Origin: Tetraselmis striata
Lineage: Eukaryota > Chlorophyta > Chlorodendrophyceae > Chlorodendrales > Chlorodendraceae
Direction of reading: 5' to 3'
Assembly: GCA_006384855.1 (NCBI GenBank)
Contig: VCJN01002568.1
Location: 62,001-126,000, forward strand
Length of the DNA: 64,000 bases
In this document: positions 21,092-33,366 of the stretch, in pieces
How positions within the stretch are numbered: position 1 is the first letter of the stretch
How the letters are laid out: every line of letters begins with the position of its first letter
Position numbers and translations under genes: made by a program
The notes under the pieces: generated by a model
Told to the model about the DNA's origin: nothing
Databases searched by the model: none
The model's input: the letters and a program-made list of their open reading frames with translations, nothing else

Positions 21092-22228
21092 ATGAAGCCT
21101 CTAAAACAGACGTGGCGCCGCCAAGGATAGCGCGCACGCAAACATGGGGGCCAGGCGCGGCCGTACGCGTCGGTACGGCTTCTGTTTGGGATACTGTTTG
21201 GGATTCAGCATCTTGTTTTGACGATATCCGGTTCCCCACCCCCCTTTCTGAGGGAGAAAAAGGCACATAAAACAACAAATCAAGATGTGATGCTGGCCTA
21301 ATTATAACTATGTATATAGAGCGTCCAGTGAATATCCTGGGGAGGCGGAACGAAACTACAGTAAGGATTACTACCGGTAGTCGCTACTACCAGCCATACC
21401 ACCCCAGCAGTGCAAATAATACTAGCGACTACAATAAGCACAATAACGGTACGGGTACCCGTAGTAGGTCTGCGGATAAATACCCGTATCGTTTTCGACC
21501 CGACACCCCCCCCCCCCCCCCCCCCGCGAAGGGGGAAAAACTTATTTTATCAACATAGTCGCTACAGTATTCGCAAACGGAGAAATAGACCAGCCAATCC
21601 TTACACCGCCATGCTCGTGATGGATACAGCACAACTCCTCGTATCGACACGAAGGTGCACAACAGTTCAAACAATTCATTTTAATTTAGCCCCGCGAGTA
21701 CTTATTTACCCACACTCGACTGTAGTTCTCGCCCGTAGTGTAGCAGATACAGCCATACAGATACGTCGTTCTGCTGCATGTAACAAACCCCAGGGCAGGC
21801 GGAAACTGGTACTGGTACCTGTACGAGTACAGGAGTACAGAAGTAGTACAGGATCCCAGTTCCATCAGCCGCCATCCGCGCGCACGCGAGTTGGAACCGC
21901 ACTGCTCACCTCTACTGCTCACCTCTACTGAGAAACGGCCCACTGACGCGCACACATAGCGCGGAGTCCCGCCTCAAACAACACATACGGTATCCCCCGA
22001 CTGCAAGGAGGGAGGTGTTAACTCCGCGCCACCACTTCCATTATTGGTGCAGGATCGGCGTGCCTCTCAGCTGGCGAGACACGCTCTTCCGGCGAGCCGT
22101 GGAGTCCGCGGCGTGTTGGGCTGACCCACCGTCAGATACCTCGACATTATACGGGCATGCCCGGTGAAGCGTGCTGAGGGAATACGCACAGCAGGCGACA
22201 CAAACAGCTCGCGCGAGCGCTTCTCAGC
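21092..22228. other. Gene-free stretch upstream of the receptor kinase
   Basis: Contains a poly(C) run (about 21507-21525) and GTAC-rich segments (for example GGTACGGGTACCCGTAG near 21450 and CTGGTACTGGTACCTGTAC near 21808). No convincing gene. The last few hundred bases should hold the promoter of the kinase gene. Confidence 0.4.
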
Positions 22229-25200
22229 ATGGCTTTCGCCAAGAAGCGCGCCGGTTTGCTCGTGCTTGCAGTTGTTGTGTCGTTTGCGTTATCTCTGGGC
22301 AGCGTTCGCGGCCAGGTCGAGCCAGAAAGGGCCAATCGGCCCGAGGACCCACGACTAGAAGACTGCAGCGCCTTCGCTGCAGAGAGAGGCAGGCATACTC
22401 TCAACGTCACGCTGGAGTTTACTACTCGTGCCGTTGTCAATCTGGAAGCCCTTGATCGAGTCCTGGACATCAGCGGGCTAACACGCACTCGCTGGATAAG
22501 CGGGTATTCGACCCTATCACCACCGGGCGCGCTTTCGATTTGTGTCTGCCTCTGTCTGACCTGCGCTGCCTTTCCTGCGCGCGTTTATACAGGCAGCAAT
22601 CTCTCACACTATGCTTCGTTTGCTCAGTGTCATGGACGCAGCTTGCAGGGTTGCGTCCTTGAGTGGATGCCAGCCCATTGTGGCAAGCGTTGCGAGGTTT
22701 CCCCTCCTGACTGCCCTTCTGGAAACGGGCGCAAAAGAGGCGGACTGTGGGTGCGGTCTCCCGCAGCTGCCTGTGTTCGCATGCCCCGGATTTGCCAGAT
22801 GCTTTGTCAGGGAGTGGCGCCCTGACGGTGCTGGCTGATCTCTACAGGAAGAGGAATATCGAACGTTCCACATTCAGGATTTCCCTTGAAGAACAAGTGG
22901 CGGCGCTCAGCCGCACAGATTACCAGATCAACAGCCAACTGATGCCCATTATCTCTGCTCAAGCCTCTGTTTTGATGGTATGTAAACATCCGTGTGGCAC
23001 CCTGATGTCATGGACGTGCGTTCACAGTGGGCCGTGCGCGCTGACCATGGCTGGCGCTTTTTCGCTGACAGGTCTCCGCCAGTGACCTCCTGAACAGCTT
23101 TGGAAACGCCTCAGTCCTATTGGTGGATGAGTACACTGATGCCCCTGCAAGTGACATCGGCCAAACCATAGCCTTGGGAGTGGTGGCTTGCCTCTTGGCA
23201 CTCTTCCTGGCGCTGATCTGCGTGATGTACTGGTGCGGCTGCCTACGATGTACGCAGTCGAGGAGCAAGAACCAGGTAAATCTATGTGCTTTGCAGTGCT
23301 GGTGGACCTACTTTTGAGAACGAGCACAGCATCTCACGGGCTCTGCATCGATGAGGCTTCTAATCCCCTGCAATCCCTGCCATGCTGCCGACAGTTTTTG
23401 GAAATCTCAGAGGAGTTGGGGAACTTGGATAGACCCCTTGGAACGCCGACACAGTCTGACACCGGTATTGATCGGCGGTCTGATGCAGACCTGGCGCATT
23501 CCCGCACAAACAGCGGTACAGAAGACCGAGTTAATGGTGAGCATTATGCATATCGCTCAGGGGACAGGGGGAAGGGGGTTGTTGGCAGTATTTTTTGTTT
23601 ACACTGATGGCGCGGGTTTGGACACAGCACACGCAGCCATGCTGGGAAATGTGACGCCGCGGTTGATGACCGGACACTCTGTGGCTGCTGCAGACAAAGC
23701 TTCTTCGTTGAACCTGCTTCAAGTTCCTGAAGACGCTTCCCTGCGGAAGGCACATTCCAAGTTTGCAGGATCCAGCAGCTGGATTTCCCACCCCGAGGTC
23801 CCGCCCAGTGAACATGGAGCTATGCCACCTACTCATGGAAACCTTTCAGACGCTCATGGCTGCTTTTTGCCAGAAGCTCATGGGGGGCAGCCGCCACAGG
23901 TGAGGGCAGTAGCTCACCATGCTTTGAATGTAGCGGCGTGAACAACTGTATGAATCAGCTGACGGGTGTGTGCGTGTGCGTGCGCGTGCGTGCGCGCCCA
24001 AGGCTTCTCATGGATACTTTGGAAGTTCTGGCAAGAAAGATCTGCATGGAGGGAATGCTGCGCCCTCCAAAACGCATCGCGAAAGTGGAAGACCCAAGGC
24101 TTTGACAGGCACTCGCCACCTCAGCATGATCCATGGACCAGCCCCAGTGCAGTCCGTGACTTTGCCGGGGCAAGGCGGGTTGGGCATAGGGAAGTTCATG
24201 CGTCTGATCAGCAGGCTCAAGGTTCTTGCCCCACCTTCCCTGACAGCCTTTCTCAGCAGCCATGCGATGTGCTGCACTTGGAACCCAGCCAGCAACATGC
24301 GTGCAAGCTGGGGATGACAAGCGGTGTGGCGCCTTTACAGGTGGATTTCAACACATTGAAAATCGAGAAGGAGATTGGACGTGGAAGTTGCAAGACAGTG
24401 TACCTTGGCAGGTCAGTGGGCACCCTCCGTTGACTGCCCCATCACATAGTCAATGCCAAGCCTGCCCGGCAGTCACCTGGGACCCAGGCAGTGTCGCACT
24501 AACTACACGCATGTTTTATGTACTATTTTTTCCTTCCCTCAGATGGGGGAGTACAGCGGTGGCCATCACAAGGATGCAGAAGGGTGGGATGGCTACAGAG
24601 GCACGCATCATGCAGCGGCTCGGAACTCACCCAAATCTGGTGCAGTTCTATCGGTGGTCTCGGGATCACCATGGCAACGAATTCATGATCATGGAGCTTG
24701 TCCCCAATGGCAGCTTGGACAAGTTGCTGATGTCCTCCCAGAACGAGTCCCTGGACTTCATGTCCAAGCTTAAGGTGGTTTTGCCTGGCCACATCCCTGA
24801 TTTGCCGTCACTCGGCAGCTGATTGCATGGCTGACTAGGACGAGGGCATGCATACGGATGAATTTTCAACTCAGCTGGCTGTGGTCCATGTACAGATGTG
24901 CGAGCAGATATGCGATGCAATGTGCGAACTTGCCCGTGAGGGACTGCTCCACTGCGACCTCGCTGCACGGAATGTGCTGGTTGCCAGCATCTCGCCTATC
25001 CATGTCAAGGTAAATACACAATGCATGCTGGCTCAGCACCGTGTGTTCCATCCAACTGGGATTGGAAATGCAATGGGTGTCATGTTGTGCTGTGATTTGG
25101 CCCCGTTTTGCTGATGTCCTGTGTAGGTGGCGGACTTTGGCATGGCGCGAGAATGGGAACTCCAGCAAGATCAGGCAGAAGGTGACGAGGAGAGGAAGAT

Positions 25201-26599
25201 GCTGGACTGCATCCCTGTGAGATGGGCTGCCCCTGAAGTCTTCCGGTGCGTTTGGTTTTGCGGCAATGAGCTTGCTCTCGGCCGTGGTCTTGTCTGCCGG
25301 TCACCATTTTCTCATAGAACATGCACTTCTTAGCCCCTTCCCATTCCCGCCTTGTCGACTTAATCTGCGTGCTTCACTGTAACTGCGGTGCAGGGACGGT
25401 ACGTGGTCCGAAAAGAGTGATGTTTGGGCCTTTGGGGTCACCATGTGGGAGATATTTGCCAGTGGCGAGGAGCCCTTTGTGCGTGACCTGGGCGATGTGT
25501 CCAATGAGACCATCATCCAGCACGTCATTTCCGGAAACTACCTCAGTCGGCCTTCTGTTTGCCCTCCATTGGTGTATGGTATCATGAAGGTGGGTGCAAG
25601 CTCCGCCTGACAGAATTCCGCCATCAGTGCCAAGTATTATCTACCTGTTGACTACTCTGACATGTGCATTCAATTGCCAGGCATGCTGGGCGTACGAGGT
25701 GGAAAACCGCCCAACATTTGATCTCCTGCAGCACCGCTTCCACCAAGTCAGGGCTCAAATCCGCAACATGCCAAGGCCACTGGCTCAGACGCACACCGGG
25801 GGGTCAGATCACGGGGAGGCCTCTCCAGGCGCTCACCCTGGTTCCGTGCCAGAAATTGTGGCGCCTCACATGACGGCGCAGGACTTTGAGTCTGGCAGCA
25901 GTGCGTCTAGCCCGGCCACTACAGACCAAGGCGTCTCCCTTCATCCTCCTACAGGCCAAGCCCGCAAAGGCCACGGGAAGATCCATGTATTAACCGCCCA
26001 TGCCACTTCGTCTAACTCACAACCGATGCTGCAACCAATGCCGCATGGAACATTTGCAAAATCAAGTCTGTCGCAAAATAGCGTTGTCCACGGCGTTTGG
26101 CCACAAGCCAGATACATCAACAGGGAGCACGGCGCTGGCTGGATGTCCACTGGTACAATCTTGCCTGATGAGGCTGGCAACCGCTCCCCGAGACCATCTC
26201 GGGCGGTGAGTCCGAGCCGCTCAGACTGCGGACGTGGTGGGCGTTGCAGGCTAGTGCATGTGCCATGTGTATGAACAACAGCACCCTTGGGTGCGTGGAC
26301 TAACCCCCCCCCCCCCCCCCCCCCCGCAACCTGCCCTTTCCCTTTCACGTCATCAGGGCTACGCGGCAACGCCGGCATTGACTGCCTCGTATGCTACCTC
26401 TACGCCTGGAACCGGCGAGGCCTCTTCATCACAGAAAACCAGCACGGAGGTTCAACTGCAAGCGCACAACCCTTACGCAAACATCCAGGCGCTCATATTA
26501 GAGTCCAAAGAAACAACTGACAGTAAGGCGTCACAGGAGCAGATGACTGTGCCTGGGAGCACAAGCACCCGCTCGTCTCCAGCAGAGTCAGAATCATAG
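22229..26599 (+). CDS. Single-pass receptor-like kinase with tyrosine-kinase signatures
   Basis: ATG 22229 starts a signal peptide (AKKRAGLLVLAVVVSFALSL). A small ectodomain (exons near 22229-22460, 22593-22696, 22848-22977) leads to a transmembrane helix (exon 23072-23275, IALGVVACLLALFLALICVM). A juxtamembrane part follows (23395-23536, 23628-23899, about 24003-24220). The kinase domain lies in exons 24341-24411 (IGRGSCKTVYLG), 24543-24774, 24839-25009 (HCDLAARNVLV), 25127-25245 (ADFGMA, PVRWAAPEVF), 25394-25589 (SDVWAFGVTMWEIFASGEEP) and 25681-26205. The tail exon is 26357-26599. Intron phases agree from exon 2 on. DLAARN and PVRWxAPE are marks of tyrosine kinases. The beta3 Lys is Thr (AVAITRM) and HRD is HCD. 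TGTAA at 26613-26617 fits polyadenylation. The donor of exon 1 is uncertain. Confidence 0.8.
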
Positions 26600-26612
26600 T
26601 TTATTTTTGCTG

Positions 26613-26617
26613 TGTAA
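26613..26617 (+). terminator. TGTAA polyadenylation signal of the receptor kinase gene
   Basis: TGTAA lies 14 bases after the stop codon, in TGCTGTGTAAGCAG. This pentamer is the standard signal in chlorophyte algae. Confidence 0.6.
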
Positions 26618-26619
26618 GC

Positions 26620-28887
26620 AGCGGCGCCATGAGGATGCGGGGCAGGTCGTGAAATTTTACCTGTAACCAATAATCCAATACGTGATGATGTGGCCACCCG
26701 GTTCGAATACCTCTGTGTTATGATGATACAATACAATTCAGTAGCATAGAGATCTCTCGCGGTTGGATGGGTTTTATCTGCGGCGCTGTGCTGCTGCTGC
26801 TGCTGAGCAGGTTGTTGATGATTCGCGGATCCGGGGGTACACATGCAGATAAGCTGCCGCAGATACACGCCTTACGCACTATGCAGTGGTAAGAGCACAA
26901 GAGGATGGGCCATGCTAAAAGCTAAACATCCCAAAGCTGCTGCTCTGGCGGTGATGCCGCTGCTACGTGCACTCTAGACAACCTGCGCTGAACGCTGGTA
27001 TTATACTACCAACACGCAGGACCTCCAATTCCTGATAAAACAGCACTTTCAGCGCAACACTTGATGAGTATGCCGCCCATTTTGTTGTGATGCAATATAA
27101 AACCACCATCTCATGTCACGTAAAAAAGTACGAAGCACTTTCCAGCGCACAAACTAGGACCACTCTGCAGTTATCGCCATGATATAATAATGTAAGATGT
27201 AATAATATAGATGTAGGATATGTGATGTAAGTCCGAAGATATATATAATCAATGGTTATTTCAGGCAAATCTGACATCACCGGAAAATTTATTATCCCTA
27301 TCTGCGGCGGATCGATACTCGGCCCGTATAATAATATCTGCTGATCTTTCGTTCCTGTATTAATATTCCTTACCAGTGCTGTGCCTTACTTTTGACCTTT
27401 CGAGTCACTGCTGGCAAAGCAACACCGGCGGTATGAACGCGACAATAACAGTATCCGTGATGCATTTACGTCACGGATATGCATTAATACACCCCCCTCA
27501 ACAATCTTTGCTTGATACACAATACTCATTACCACATTCCCGGATTTCCATTGATTTCTCCCAATCACCTTCACAGTTGACAATGTTAATACACACGGAA
27601 AGGCAATCGGCGCAGATTTTGCCGCAATTATTGTCTGTAGCGAACCTGGCGGCGCTGATGTAACGCATAGGAATAAAATTCTTTCGGTGGTATGAGCAGT
27701 AGTCGCTATGTCCAGTAGTGTAGTACATTTTTTGGGGGCAAGGCATGTGGAAAATGGAACTGCGCTGTGTTAGGCATTGCTACACCGTCAGCGCGATGAG
27801 TTGATCTGTCAATGTTCTAAAGGCATGAATGATGCCTTAGAATATACGTAGGGTCGGCAGTCGTTGCCGGCGTGTAAGACATTTGGATGAGTAATGTCTA
27901 AGGTAAATCAATATAAGTTAGTCTGGAATAAATTCCAATGTAAATGTTATATCTAGATTTCTTATTCCGCTTCTGCTTTTGGCACTGTCCCGATGTCATG
28001 AGCTGACTAGGCTCAGCTCATGTTGTATGGCTGGCTAGCATATTCGTATGCTCCTACGCATGTGCTCAGGCTGTTGGACTGCTGCTGATGGCTATAGCGA
28101 GCCTCGACCCGCCCATGCTTTTATGCAATTGCCTACATAGTCTTCCGCGGTTCTGCCTTCACATCTTCTACCTCGCCCGGGAACGAGGTGCGCCCTTTAT
28201 TTGTGCTCCTCGGCCTGCTTGCGTCCTATCGCTATATGAACAAGCGAGAATCAACAAAACTGAGTTGTTGGTTTGGGGTGGGTGGGGTTCTTTTGCTTGC
28301 TGCTCGGCTGAGCAACAGCGCCCCCAGAGGTATGTGAGGGGGAAACTTATGTTCATGACTGTCGCTCCGTCCTTACAGGTGGCCCCCGTAGATGCACATG
28401 GGTGGAAGAACTTCCACATGTCTTGTCAGTCCCTCATGCACTATGACTATTTCCTAATTAGGAAGTCCAGTGTATGTGGAAAATGGAATTTCCATGTTAG
28501 GAATTGTTACACGACAGTGGCAGCAATGTGTTGATCTGTCAATCTTCTAAGGATATGAATACTGTGACTGCCGCCCTGTAATACGTTTGCATAAGGAATG
28601 TCTTTACTCAGGTGAATAAAAAATATTAGTCTGGAATAAATTCCATTTTGAATATTATATAGATTTCTTCTGCTTATGCTTTTGGCGCTACTGTCCCAAT
28701 GTCATGAGCTGACTAGCCGGCTCAGCTCATGTTGTATGTCTGGCTAGCATATTCTTGTTATGCTCTTACGCATGTGCTCAGGCTCTTGGATTGTTGACGC
28801 TGGCAACAGTCAGCCTCAATGAGACCCTGATCTTACGCAATTGCCTCCAGAGCCTTCTGTCATTACATCTTCCACCAAACCTAAACA
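26620..28887. other. Gene-free stretch with a diverged direct duplication
   Basis: About 410 bases at 27748-28165 are repeated with roughly 20-25 percent change at 28475-28875. Shared words include GTCTGGAATAAATTCCA, TGTCATGAGCTGACTAG and GGCTAGCATATTC. About 300 unshared bases lie between. No gene found. The second unit runs into the retroelement remnant. Confidence 0.6.
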
Positions 28888-28899
28888 ATGGCGTTGACA

Positions 28900-30520
28900 A
28901 TAGCATTACCCAGTAATCACCTCTTTCCCTTTATGCATATGGTGCGTCTTACCCGATTCGCCTCCTGCGCCAACTCACACCCTTGCATGCCATGCAGCAG
29001 GGCTACAACCAGGCGTCGTACTCTCTATATTTGGACGCTCTATCTATCACGGGTTGGACTGGGGGTCATTCACTTGACCATGCATCGGCCGCTGCATCCG
29101 AGTCGGATTACTACTTGGGCATGGCCCGTCATGGCGCCCTTCGCGCCATCGCCGGGGAAATGACCAACTATTCCGTGACGGCTGACGTATTGCAACGCCG
29201 CGGTAGGTTAAAGCACGAGGGGGACGCATGGACATGCGAATTCCCTATTGAGAACTGGCCTAGTCTCACCACCAGCGCTCCCCGAACTGTGCTATAGTAT
29301 TTCTGGGGTCTTCGCACCATGCGCGCAACGGTCGCCCACGCGCTAATAGGGGCGTCGATCTGGGGGAGCCCGTCGATGTGGCGCTAGGCACCCTCCGGGC
29401 TATCAGTTCTAATTTGGCGTACATGCTCAACATAGCCGGTCACGCAGGTGCTTGGAGTTACTCGAAGCCCCAAAGGAACCCCTATTACCACGACTCCATT
29501 AGCTCTTACCTGAAGGACGTCCACGAGCACTGCCGTTTTTTCGAGGAAGGGTATAGCGGTAGCTCTGCTATGCCTCTGACGTATTCGACATACCTCACTT
29601 TGGTCGGGTATCAGACATCACTATGCTCTCTAAGGCTGATGTCTCCGTCGACGACCCTGTGCTATGAACCTAGTACTGCCGAGACCTACTGAGTGCCTTC
29701 TCATATCTGTGGGAGACTGGTCAACCGGGCAAGGAGTGTGGGAAGCTACATACCACTGACTTATTCGGCTTCGCTGATGTGGATTGCACTCCGGCTTCGG
29801 GCTACCTCGTCCAGTCTGCACTTCCTATTTTCGACTTTCTAGCTCCGCTAATTGTGGAGTCCTCCTTGGGCACAAAAACGCGCCCCACTCGGCACCATGG
29901 CGTCTTGTACCTGCAGGTTTAGTTCCAGCCTGCGAACGGGAGCGGCGTCTTGCCGACTTTTCTGCGTCACTACGCTGCTGCCTTGCAACGTCTACCCGAC
30001 TTATTGGGCAGCAACTGGCTCTTCATGTCTGACTCCCGGCGGCTTGGCCTTTTAGCAGCCTAAGCCGCTAAGCTCCGGGGCATCGACCAAGCGCCTCCAT
30101 AGACACTTACAAGCTCTCTCGCTCTAGCTCGGAGAGACGTGCCACAGCCTGCACCGTGCGGCGGCTCAGCTTGCCCACCACAATGGGTTTTCCTTGGAGG
30201 AAATCGCGGAGCAATGGTTGTGGCGCTCTCTTGAATCAGCGCGGCTCTACTTGCATCCCAGCCGCCACGTGGCTCGTCTTCGCGGCTCGGCCAGCGCACA
30301 AGGTACGTTGTTGCGTTCCTATTCTCGATCCCGCGCCTACCAGTCTCCACCATGATGCGCGCTCATTGCGCCCTACCCCATTGACCTTAGGCCACGGCAT
30401 GTTGAGCTTGCGCACTATTGGCAAGCCCATCAGCTGCGACGTCGTGCCCGCCTTCGGCAAGTCTAGTAGCATGAGCAAGTAGTCTTATCGCTGCTTTCTT
30501 TCACCTTATTATGGAAAACC
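28900..30520 (+). pseudogene. Decayed coding remnants, possibly retroelement ORF1
   Basis: Short frames with coding-like composition succeed each other with stops and shifts: LYLDALSITGWTGGHSLDHA (29000s), SSNLAYMLNIAGHAGAWSYS (29400s), LFGFADVDCTPASGYLVQSA (29760s). No family recognised. Position upstream of the RT remnant suggests they are part of the same element or of an older insertion. Confidence 0.25.
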
Positions 30521-30584
30521 GCTCGATCTTCCCGTATGGCCCGTTGATGAGGGCAAGTTTGCTCGGCGGCACGGAAGCCCGCCA

Positions 30585-31237
30585 CTTCTAGATAAAGCTG
30601 TCCACGCTTGATGTGCATGGGCACATGAGCAGCGACATCAAGAACAACTTCGTTCTCGCGCTTTCCACATCCGCGAGTGCATCGAGGACGTTGTCCTCCT
30701 CCTGCACCGGCATACCTTGGGCGCCCAAGTAGCTCCGCATAGACCGCGTCGACGTCCTCGACCTACTCGACACCGCTCATCGCACGCTTGAAGCAGTGGG
30801 CGACGCGGATGAGGCCAAGCTCACCTACCTTCGACGCTTATAAAGGCCAGAAGGTCCTCACCCCCGGGGAGCAAGTCGCCGAGCGACTCATCTACTCCCG
30901 CGTCCTCGATACCGCCGAGCATGAGCGCTCCGTTAACGTCGTCGACGGCCTCCTCGCGGCGTTCGAGGCTAAGCGCCTCGAGGTCGGCCGCGCGGCTGCG
31001 GCCAAGGCACATGCATCAACGAGCTTCAAGAGGCAGACAACGGAGCGCGACACCGACCGCGACAAGGCGCGGAAGGAGAAGGACAAGGGGGCGCGCGAGA
31101 CGCGGGAGCAGCAAGCAAGGCCGCGAGGCGGAAGCCAAGAACCGCAACAAGACCGGCGACAAGACTGGCGACTGACGAGTTGGCGCGCTGCGCCGAGAGC
31201 TGCTGCCCCGACTCCGACTTTATGCGTCACTGCGTAA
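30585..31237 (+). pseudogene. Gag-like ORF of a DIRS/PAT-type element, broken
   Basis: From about 30595 the sequence reads LSTLDVHGHMSSDIKNNFVL, then RIDRVDVLDLLDTAHRTLEA, hits stops, and continues in another frame (AYKGQKVLTPGEQVAERLIY, then VVDGLLAAFEAKRLEVGRAA). It ends in a very basic and acidic mixed tail (TTERDTDRDKARKEKDKGAR). Helical content, a charged tail and a place directly ahead of a DIRS-like RT argue for a Gag-like protein. At least two stops or frameshifts interrupt it. Confidence 0.4.
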
Positions 31238-31338
31238 TAAAGCAAGCGAAGTTGGCGGCATTGGCAAGACATCGGCGCGAGCGCGGAAGTGACGAGCTGG
31301 ATTAGGGGGCGGGGGGGGGGGGGGGGGGGCGCGTAAGG

Positions 31339-32000
31339 GTGCCTTTCCGCTACAGCCGGCCACCCCCGAGATTCAACCAAGGCGTTTCGTTCAACGACGC
31401 GACCTCTGCCCAACTCTTCCTCACCGTCGAACTAATACACTTTACGGCGGCCGGCGCGTGGGAGGAGTCGTCGTGCGAATTTTGGGTGCCCCGGGCGTTC
31501 TTCGTACGGAAGCCCGGCGATATCCAGTGGCGTTTAATTATCGACCTAGTACGCGTACTAAACACCTTCTGCGCGCGCAAGCGACTGCGAATGGAGACAC
31601 TAATAGGAGTCGGACACCTAACCGCAAACGGGGACTACATGTTTACGTTCGATCTTCAAAACGGCTTCTATGCCCTGGGTATCGTGCCTTCAGACTGCGA
31701 CTACTTCACGGGCAACATTTGCGGGACCCCCAAACGGATGTGTGGCCTTCCTACGGGTTGGTCGCTCAGCCCGTACTACTTCACGACCTTCATGATGACG
31801 TTCGTCAAGCACCTACGCTCTCCAACTACCCCCGGTGCGCCGGGCAACGTCCCACGGGCGCGCTGCTGGCTGCGCCGCGGGCGGTGGAGGGGGGCGCGCA
31901 TCTTACCATACATCGACGACTTCTTGTTGTTCACTTCGTCGGAGCCGGAGGCGCAAGAACTCCGCATATCTGAAATTACTGCCGATTTTTTAGGCAACGG
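31339..32000 (+). pseudogene. DIRS/PAT-like reverse transcriptase, 3'-truncated
   Basis: A clear RT palm. It has an N-terminal block (RPPPRFNQGVSF, then FFVRKPGDIQWRLIIDLVRV), a first catalytic Asp in YMFTFDLQNGFYALGI, the primer-grip-side segment GLPTGWSLSPYYFTTFM and the second catalytic pair in LPYIDDFLLF. The wording (WRLIIDL, F-D-L-Q-x-G-F-Y, GWSLSP, YIDD) is typical of DIRS-order RTs of green algae. The frame is open from 31339 to past 31990, then similarity stops at about 31995 and a poly(C) run follows. RNase H, methyltransferase and recombinase are missing. It is the only RT seen in the window. Confidence 0.8.
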
Positions 32001-32047
32001 TTGTCAGTTTACAACATTAATTTTTGAGTGTATATTTTTCGCTCTAC

Positions 32048-32078
<31 letters not shown>
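32048..32078 (+). repeat. Poly(C) run of about 28
   Basis: The longest homopolymer of this stretch, just downstream of the point where the RT similarity ends. Confidence 0.9.
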
Positions 32079-32166
32079 GCCCCGGTCCTCAAAACTTTGA
32101 GAGTCGCCTGGGCATTTAGGCGCAGAGTTTTTTGCATTGTTCTTTTGATACATTGCCCCATCTGCG

Positions 32167-32364
32167 ATGGAGTGTATTTCCAAAGCTGCGAAAGCTTTAG
32201 AATCTCATCTCCCGCAGCATGTTGTCAACTATGTTCCACATATTATCGATAGGGTTCGAAACCGAGAAGTATGGAGGTACGCTCACCACTGGGATGTGCG
32301 CGTTTTTGACATGTCATTTCAGCTTGTTATCTTTGCCCTATGCGGAGAGGCGCCGTCTTCATAG
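32167..32364 (+). CDS. Small ORF, unknown
   Basis: ATG 32167 opens a 65-residue frame (MECISKAAKALESHLPQHVV...). Composition is coding-like, but nothing is recognised and no partner exon is evident. It may be the first exon of the fragments that follow at 32.9-33.3 kb. Confidence 0.25.
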   Translation: MECISKAAKALESHLPQHVVNYVPHIIDRVRNREVWRYAHHWDVRVFDMSFQLVIFALCGEAPSS

Positions 32365-32875
32365 ACCATATAGTACAGTGGATTACCGCGCGACCCGCAT
32401 CCCGATAAAAAGGCGATGCTTGTACTCGCCCCGCGCGGGCGGATTTTCCCCGCTTAGGGGCCCGCTAGGCGCAGCCCAACACCATAATATGGGAGCGTAT
32501 TGATGGCCATCCCTACCACATACCCTGGACGATTCCCTAGCGAGGACCATATGGACCCACCCTCTGACTCGGGGGCTGCACCCCTGCGAAGTATGGGCTG
32601 AAGCCCGGCTCTACCAATGGAGCATTGAATGCGGACAGCAGCTGCAGGTGGGCTGGCTTTTGAGCAGGCCTTTATCGCAGTATTGGCCGTTTTGCGGGAA
32701 CTGCTCACTTGCTTGCATGCCGACGGTGGGGAGAGCGCGCCTTGGTGAATATGCTCTATGATGGTAGAGCTAACTCTTGGCGTGCATCCGTACAGATAGA
32801 ACGCATATATACGTGCGATATAAAAATTCGTGCCCTCGCGACATTGGGATTTATCAAATTCATTACTAACCCCGA

Positions 32876-33350
32876 AGAATGACACGCACACGTATGGCTT
32901 TTACGAGAGCCCAAAAAACGCCACTGAGGGCTCCCCCCTCACGCATGATGTCGTGTTCACGTATGACACATGGAAGGGCGCGGCCGGAAACGAAGGTGAG
33001 GGCTCATAATGGGCCAATGTACAATTGGTGCTTGACAAGGGGGCAAGACTTTTGTGGGCGGGTGTACGTAACAGGCTTCTACCCTACAATAAGTCCAGAA
33101 ATACCCGTCACGATGGCCGCCTCTACCCCAAGTCGCCGCCACCCCGCGTCGAGCCCATTGTTGGCCCAGCCGGCCGCATCATCGTCGGCTCACGGGTCTC
33201 GGCCCGTCGCGGCCCCCGAATGGAGCTGAGGGACGGCCGTCGCCGCATACGGAGGGAGGTTCTCCAAGGTATGGTTACTGCGTCGGCGGATCACGGCAAG
33301 TATCGGGTATAGTGGGACGCTGGCGAGATTAATTGGTCCCGCCAGCCGCG
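32876..33350 (+). pseudogene. Gene remnant with a second Tudor-like module
   Basis: A first exon-like piece reads TYGFYESPKNATEGSPLTHD then VVFTYDTWKGAAGNE with a GT donor at about 32995. A second piece reads VGPAGRIIVGSRVSARRGPR, then REVLQGMVTASADHGKYRV, a TAG at 33310-33312, and in the same frame WDAGEINWS. The pattern V-x-A...GKYRV-x-WDxGE resembles the Tudor-like fold seen in the CACTA-like element, with the central codon turned into a stop. Probably a decayed transposon gene. Confidence 0.3.
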
Positions 33351-33366
33351 GCTAGCTGCATGCGCG

